This document shows positions 58,401 to 64,000 of a stretch of DNA of 64,000 nucleotides, piece by piece. Below the pieces are notes generated by a model that was not told the origin of the DNA, searched no databases, and worked only from the letters and a program-made list of their open reading frames with translations. Every line of letters begins with the position of its first letter. Within the stretch, counting starts at the first letter, position 1. The stretch comes from Argentina anserina (taxonomy: Eukaryota > Streptophyta > Magnoliopsida > Rosales > Rosaceae), in the NCBI RefSeq assembly GCF_933775445.1, contig NC_065876.1, forward strand, positions 24,056,001 through 24,120,000, in the 5' to 3' direction. The translations under genes and the position numbers were made by a program.

Positions 58401-59369
58401 ACACCTAAAGCGACATGTCACTTGGTCCTTGAGTCGGGATCCTGCACGAAAATGTTTATGCCAGAAGACCACTAATTCTGTTATTCAGCATACAGCCATT
58501 TAAACTCTATGGCAGTTATACTAGTAAACTGGACCTAGAACTAGGGATTTGGTGGCCAATTTGAGGCCTATGAGTACCTTGGAAAACAAGAAACATCTAC
58601 AGCACATCAACCAACAAATATTTCAACAACACTCGATCATTTCCAAACTTTCTTTGTACAATGTTGTTGAGTAGTTTCTATCAGCTTTGAGATTAAGTGG
58701 CGGATCTTGAAACAAGTATCCGAAGAGGCCAATATATATTAAATTTTGAATTAAATGTTAGTTAATGCATAATTATAGTTATTATACCATATATATAAAA
58801 CAATTTTACCATAATTATATACAATTATGTCATAACTATACACAATTATACTATAATTATAACATTTTGACTATAATCACACATAATTACACAATAATTA
58901 AAAGAAATTTTCAATCTTACCGCGGGGGCCAACGGACTCTAATCACACATAATTCTACTGACTGAACTACAAGTACTGAAGGCACATAGTAATTAAGGGT
59001 CAGATAAGAGATAAGGTTTACCTTACGACCAACGAAAGGCCGAGGAAACACAAGGTCCTCGTACACGCATTTCTCAGCAATAAGCTCCTCAACTGAAGCC
59101 AAATCCTGGCGGTTGATTCCGTCGTAGAACTTCCGCACAATGTCCGCTCCAGATTCCAGTTCTTCGCCCTCGATATTCGGCGGGGATGACGGTGCAACCT
59201 CGGCCGTCGAATTGGGTGACGAGGACACCCGAAACTGAAGGGGCTGCGAGTTCCATGTGGATGGTGTCGCGGCAGCTGCGGCGGTGGAAGTGGGGAATTG
59301 AGAGGGTGGAGATTTGGTGAGGTTGAGGAGAGGTGATGAGAATACGGCGGGCTTTATCATCGTCAGCAT
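55437..59369 (-). CDS. NTF2/SnoaL-like domain protein, probably plastid
   Basis: Five exons: 59369-59022, 56663-56549, 56468-56387, 55994-55943 and 55499-55437, joining to 219 residues. Residues 1-75 are Ser/Thr/Pro/Ala-rich, like a transit peptide. The NTF2-like fold begins at ADIVRKFYDGINRQDL with YEDLVFPRPFVGR, then FFRKFNDSVGKDLQFVIDDI, VGATWHLEW, CSFYRLEV and GRDSVEPAIKPGD, ending AIRGVAWLLRQFPQLVDRF. The family includes small enzymes and ligand-binding proteins; no catalytic residue can be claimed. Intron 1 is 2.36 kb. The exon 2 donor is AG/GCATGT, so intron 2 appears to be GC-AG. A second ATG at 59360 could also start translation. A hAT element ends 52 bp upstream. Confidence 0.88.
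58760..58905. repeat. AT-rich degenerate repeat (ATAATTATAC-like) in intron 1 of the NTF2-like gene
   Basis: About ten imperfect copies of AATTATACNATAATTAT-like units, 10-17 bp each. Probably a degenerate microsatellite or the inside of an AT-rich MITE; no ends found. Confidence 0.55.
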
Positions 59370-59421
59370 CGTGGACGGTAACGAGTGTCGTATGGATGGG
59401 GTTTATTTTGTTCGTTCGAAC

Positions 59422-60099
59422 TAAAAGTGGCAAATGGGCCCAAAAGCCCAAGCCCGGCCTGTTAAAAATTGGTCTCGGTCCAAGCCCGTTATTGTAATGA
59501 GTCGGACCGGGCCAAGATATTTTGGTACATAGGCCCGGCACAGTCTGAGTCCGTTTTTAGCCCGGCACGGTCTAGGCACGATAAATTCTTAGGCCGGCCG
59601 GTTAAACACATAATTTTATATTATTTATATAAATATTTAAACAATTATTATTTTTAGACTTGAATATTAAACTTTCTAAATTAAAATCTCTTGATTATTT
59701 CATTATTTTAACTATAATATTTCACAAATATTATCAAAATAGTGAAAAAAGTCATTGTTTTGACATACGTAATGTTTTAGAAATAAGATTATGAAATATG
59801 TTGTAGTATTTTATTTATTTTACTATTCTAAATAGTTATATAAAAAAATATTCTAAATACATAATATTTTTTATTTTAATTGTGTCATATATTGCTAATA
59901 GGCCGGGTCGGCCCTCTTCTTAGCCCGGCACAGACCCAACATGGGCTTGGGGCGTGGGCCCGACCGGGCTTAATATTTAAATAAATGGGCCGGTCCGAGC
60001 CTGATATGATAAATAAATAGGTCAACCCGAGCACGACACGGGCACGATTTTAGCCCGCTTAAAATGGATCGGCCCGGCCCGGCCCATTTTTCACCTCTA
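59422..60099. mobile_element. Non-autonomous hAT-type element, 678 bp
   Basis: Ends are TAAAAGTGGCAAATGGGCC (left) and, in reverse, TAGAGGTGAAAAATGGGCC (right), a typical hAT-like inverted repeat. A perfect 8-bp duplication GTTCGAAC flanks it (59414-59421 and 60100-60107), the size made by hAT transposases. Subterminal zones are packed with GGCCCGGC and GCCCGAC motifs in both orientations. No transposase frame. It lies 52 bp upstream of the NTF2-like start codon. Confidence 0.88.
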
Positions 60100-60107
60100 G
60101 TTCGAAC

Positions 60108-60501
60108 TCATCTTAGTACATCACACGTGTTCAGGTTAACGGGTGTATAACTGTGTGTAGCAAAATGTAGACCGGAGATGCGACCAACATTGTAAAAGGA
60201 AATGACTAGAATTTATGTGAGAGTTTCCGTTGCGTGATGTGTATATACTACTCACTTTGAATGGTTAAAATTAACGACTTAGTATAGATGCACGGTGATT
60301 AAAGCAAATAGACGGCTAAAATAACATCCCGGAGCTGCACGTGGTGCATACAAAAACATATGAGATTTTAAGATGTAGACTGATGACAACGCAGACATCT
60401 TCTGCTCTAAGTGCAAACAAACCCAGGTGCGTTTAATAGGGAGTTAAGGCCATTTCCAATCCCTAGGACAAGGTGCTACAATGTTTCGATGACTCAAGCC
60501 A
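60108..60501. other. Intergenic sequence; possible displaced promoter of the NTF2-like gene
   Basis: About 400 bp with no coding frame and no identified element. Before the hAT insertion it would have been adjacent to the start codon, so it may hold the original promoter. This is inference. Confidence 0.35.
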
Positions 60502-60511
60502 GCGTTCATGC

Positions 60512-61411
60512 GTTTTTTTTTTTTCTCTTTGAGGATGGAAATAATTTCATTGAATAAGAGCTGAGGAAGCCAAATACTCTACATATCTAACCGCTATCAC
60601 ATTTTGGTAGACAAGTATTTATGGCTTGAGCCACAATTACATCACGGAAGACATAAAAGAACCCCAAAAAAACCAAGGAGACATGTAGTAAGCACCCTAT
60701 TTTAGCAATGAAGCACGACGGCTTCTGTAGTCATGATCAAATATGGGAAGCCAAAAGACCTAATACAAGTCAAAAGAAAAACGACACACTACAAGAAATT
60801 AAACTAAAACTAAATAAACAAAATTAAAAAGATAATTTTAATTTTCAAATTAAAATAAGAATGAATCTGACATAACAAAGCAACAAAACCCATAAAGCTC
60901 AATGCAAGAGAGAGCCCACAGCCAAATTCGGACCAAACCAAACCAGTAGCCCCTCGGATCAGCGACCCGACACCCTGCGAAAACACCACTAACCACCATC
61001 CACCACCACTAGTAGGCTACCACATAGAGGAGACTTAGATACACCCGAAAAATCTAGCCCAATGGTTGAATCACGCACATATTGTCAAGAGACTCCAAGA
61101 CACAGCAACACCGCCACGCCTCCCGCCATAAAACCGATCACCGCAAAGCATATGAACCACATCACCGAGGAGGAAACTAGGTAGATCGAAACCCGAAATC
61201 TAACATGAGCCTCACCAAAACAAACGGAAGGGCAAAGGCAACCCGTCCGGCAGCAAACCATCCCCAGCAAAGGCAAAAATCATGTCGGTGATGGCTACCA
61301 CCAGACGAGAGAAAAAAAGATCAGAGGAGGACGACGATCACTCTTAGGGAGAAGACTAGAGTGGCTAGGGTTCTGTACTTTGTTCTCACGACAATCGATT
61401 GCTATCCCACC
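60512..61411 (-). mobile_element. Retroposon (LINE/SINE-like) of about 900 bp, minus orientation
   Basis: A 13-base poly-T near the left end (about 60513-60524) is a poly-A tail on the minus strand. A perfect 10-bp duplication GCGTTCATGC flanks the unit (60502-60511 and 61412-61421). These are the marks of target-primed retroposition. No reverse-transcriptase domain is visible, so it is a truncated or non-autonomous copy. Confidence 0.75.
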
Positions 61412-61421
61412 GCGTTCATGC

Positions 61422-61585
61422 ATTCAAACAACAATGGAGGTACAAATAACAATTTATGATGTGCAAATATGATTCTAAATGTTAATTATAGAAATAAAGC
61501 CGAGCAACAAGGTTACAATAATTAATTTGGGTATAGATTGAAAAAAAATTATATTTGAGTTTAACTTAGAAAAGAAATCTCCTAT
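61422..61585. other. Short intergenic spacer
   Basis: AT-rich DNA between two insertions. Nothing seen. Confidence 0.4.
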
Positions 61586-61595
61586 AATAAGTTTT

Positions 61596-63280
61596 AGTAA
61601 TGCTAAATAACCCACAATTTGGGAGACCAACTAGAACCCACCTTATGTGGCACCTGACATGACAAAGCTATGTCATCAAATCACAATTTTCTTATTCCTT
61701 TATTAATTCTATTTTTCTTAATTATGATTTTTTTAAAACCCAAATTTTTTCTTTTACCTAATCTAATCAGAGTTAAAAAAAAAATTCTTTCCTCCTCTCA
61801 CGTCAATCTCTCCTCAACCCTTTCACCTTTCTCTTTAATTGATCATATCCTTCATCTCTGAATCCTGGTTATTTAGACCCAGAAAAAAAAATTATTTGTA
61901 ACAAGGAATGTGAATAATACAAGGGATTGAAGAGGAGTCGCCAAGTTCTAAAGAGGGACCGGAAGGTGAAAATTTACACAACTTTAGCAGAAAACTTATT
62001 GCGCAAAAGATCAATTGTAGAGAAAAACAAAATTATAGAAAAGTAGCAGGATCAAAGAAGAAAACCATATATAATCATCCTATACACAAATCAAGATCCA
62101 CCTTCTTAATTGGAACTCTATAATTACGAATTTACGATGGCAAAAAAAATAATCTAACCAGATTAACTGTATGAGGAGGTTCTTGTGAGGAAACAACTTC
62201 AAATACAAGACGTGATGATCGATCAATTGAAGACCATTTCTATACAAATATAGAAGAGAACACGAATGTGAGAATGCTTCCTTATTGAGCTATTGGCTAG
62301 GAGCAATTCTTTTCTATCTTCATTGGATAGATAAAGAAAAAAAATGGATTTAAAAGATGAGAGTTTCTATTCATACATTCTAAAGTGATACATACACCTC
62401 CTCCTTTTTTCAAATCAACAATGAAAAAAGTCAACGCATATAAAATGACCAAAACAGACATAAGAGTTCAAATATAAATTAAATAAAATGAGTCATTGGT
62501 TTCACAACATAAGTCTTAAGGACGAGAAATTTGTATTCCCAACATACATATGTGCGATACAACATGGAAGAAATTGAAGATTTTGTAATGAAATTTGTCC
62601 AAAAACTATATATCCAAAATCATTCACAATTGATGATTAAGTAATATTTTATGTCATTCTAAAATGTTATATAATTTGTAGGCAGTGACTAATTGATTTT
62701 TTGAAATATAATACTCGTGCATTCGGTTGAAAATTTTTGTGGTTTTTAGCTTCTAATTACAATGAGTTTATTTTTTGTTCTACCGCATTTTCCATGATTA
62801 ATGTTGAGATCAAAGAACTTGGAGATAAATATATTTGATGATGTACTGTAATTTAAACAAACAGACTTTGAATCTCGACAAAAGTTATTAAATAAAAAAT
62901 ATCATTGTCAAATGTTCAAAATTAAAGGAGGTCCAATCAACAATATTGGAGGTATGAATAACATTTTATTGATTTAATTGGACTATGGGCATTTTGAAAA
63001 AAAAATGGGGAGGTTTAAATAGCATTTCACTATATTGTAAAAGTAAATTGAAGGTTCACTCACTAAAGAGGTGTATGTACCAATTTAAGAAGTATGAATA
63101 AAATATCTCTTAAAATATTAATTAAAAAGTAAAAAAAATATTTTCATAATTAAGAAAGACTATAATTAAATCAATTAATAAAAAATAATTAATTATCAAA
63201 ACTTGTTTTGCCACGTCAAGAGCCACATAAAATATGAATTCTAGATGGTTTCTGAAATTATGGGCTACCTGTCATTACTC
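61596..63280. mobile_element. Non-autonomous MULE-like element, 1685 bp
   Basis: The left end AGTAATGCTAAATAACCCA and the reverse complement of the right end GAGTAATGACAGGTAGCCCA are related, and imperfect inverted similarity continues for about 150 bp (shared TTATGTGGC and TGACRTGRCAAA). A 10-bp direct repeat AATAAGTTTT flanks it (61586-61595 and 63281-63290), fitting a 9-10 bp Mutator-type duplication. The interior is AT-rich with no transposase frame. Confidence 0.72.
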
Positions 63281-63290
63281 AATAAGTTTT

Positions 63291-64000
63291 TATAGAAACT
63301 GATCGCAGCAATGACTTTGATCTCATCACTACCCGTTTTGGTCAACATACTCATTTTTATGTATCAAGTATGAACACAATATTTGGACATATATGACTTG
63401 AAAATGTGGTTCTCATTAGATGTTTCCGGTGCAAAGCTGATGTATCCATCAGTTTTATTCGCGGGGTTTGCAACAGTCAAAAGACCAGTAGCATCCGACA
63501 CGACCACCGCCATTTCAATCCATTAAGCCCCACAAAATCCAACAATTTTATACATTCCAAATCTTCAATGATAAACAAATAAACACCTACTAATCCATCA
63601 TTTGCCGCTGAAGTCATTGAATTTGAGTCAAAAACAAAGCAATGTAGTTTATATATGCTAAACTTTGTGTGTTGCAGCTGTTTTCCTCTCAGCATTATCC
63701 ATGTCCATGCATCTTAAATTCTCAATCACTTTAATTTCATCATTCTTAATATAATTCAGACTTTTTAAACCCATGGCAATATTGGTCTATTCGATCCCTT
63801 CCCCTTTTCCAATCAAACAGGACGGATGCAGCTTGTGAACCCAGAAAATATATAGTAATGCTTAATCTTGTTTAGTATACACCAACTAATTAAAGTTTGT
63901 ACACACTCATTTGAAGCTTTGGGCCAAAGTTGTCGGTGTGGGAGCCAAGACAAAGGTTCTTGCTCTTCATTCAGTGAATGAAAATTATGATCATGTAATA
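63291..64000. other. Intergenic sequence to the right edge
   Basis: AT-rich DNA with no supported gene. A 72-codon minus-strand frame at 63477-63695 has no recognisable motif. Nothing else seen. Confidence 0.4.

Noticed and set aside
59089..59541. 150-codon minus-strand frame
   Set aside because: Out-of-frame shadow of NTF2-like exon 1 that runs into the hAT element.

Overview
The window is nuclear DNA of a flowering plant, almost certainly a eudicot. The genes have short exons in AT-rich GT-AG introns, and the families are plant ones: an N-myristoylated CDK-like kinase, a steroleosin-type dehydrogenase, AP2/ERF and PPR proteins. The transposable elements (Tork/Tnt1-like Copia, Helitron, hAT, MULE-like, long solo-LTR-like units) are also of plant type. 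A Rosaceae-like genome is a guess from overall texture only. No bacterial or viral system, CRISPR array, rRNA or tRNA gene was seen.

Layout. 1-3704 (-): CDK-like kinase whose last exon runs off the left edge. 4741-5816: long-arm foldback element. 6351-17737: a repeat-only block with three related long TG...CA elements, two with perfect 5-bp target duplications (TSDs) and one nested in another. 17738-22524: probable Helitron carrying gene fragments. 23306-26798 (+): HSD/steroleosin-like dehydrogenase with an unusual active site and a coding minisatellite. 28524-29006 (-): intronless DREB-type ERF gene. 33618-36009 (+): three-exon plastid-type PPR gene (EMB2750/PPR2-like). 37936-43077 (-): nearly intact young Copia element. 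43201-45209 (+): decayed P-class PPR pseudogene. 48428-54963 (-): 13-exon alpha/beta hydrolase. 55437-59369 (-): five-exon NTF2/SnoaL-like gene with a probable GC-AG intron. 59422-64000: hAT, retroposon and MULE-like insertions.

Six protein-coding genes look functional or nearly so, and I rebuilt their exon structures by frame-consistent joining at splice sites. They share no pathway; the order is ordinary plant gene order separated by mobile DNA. The hydrolase, the NTF2-like protein and the PPR protein probably work in plastids, the kinase at membranes, the dehydrogenase at ER or oil bodies, and the ERF in the nucleus. The most notable features are the dehydrogenase with Lys-to-Arg in YxxxK plus five identical 10-residue repeats, the Helitron with captured exons, the hAT copy 52 bp from a start codon, and the many insertions whose target duplications can be read directly. 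I found nothing that justifies claiming a wholly new biological system.
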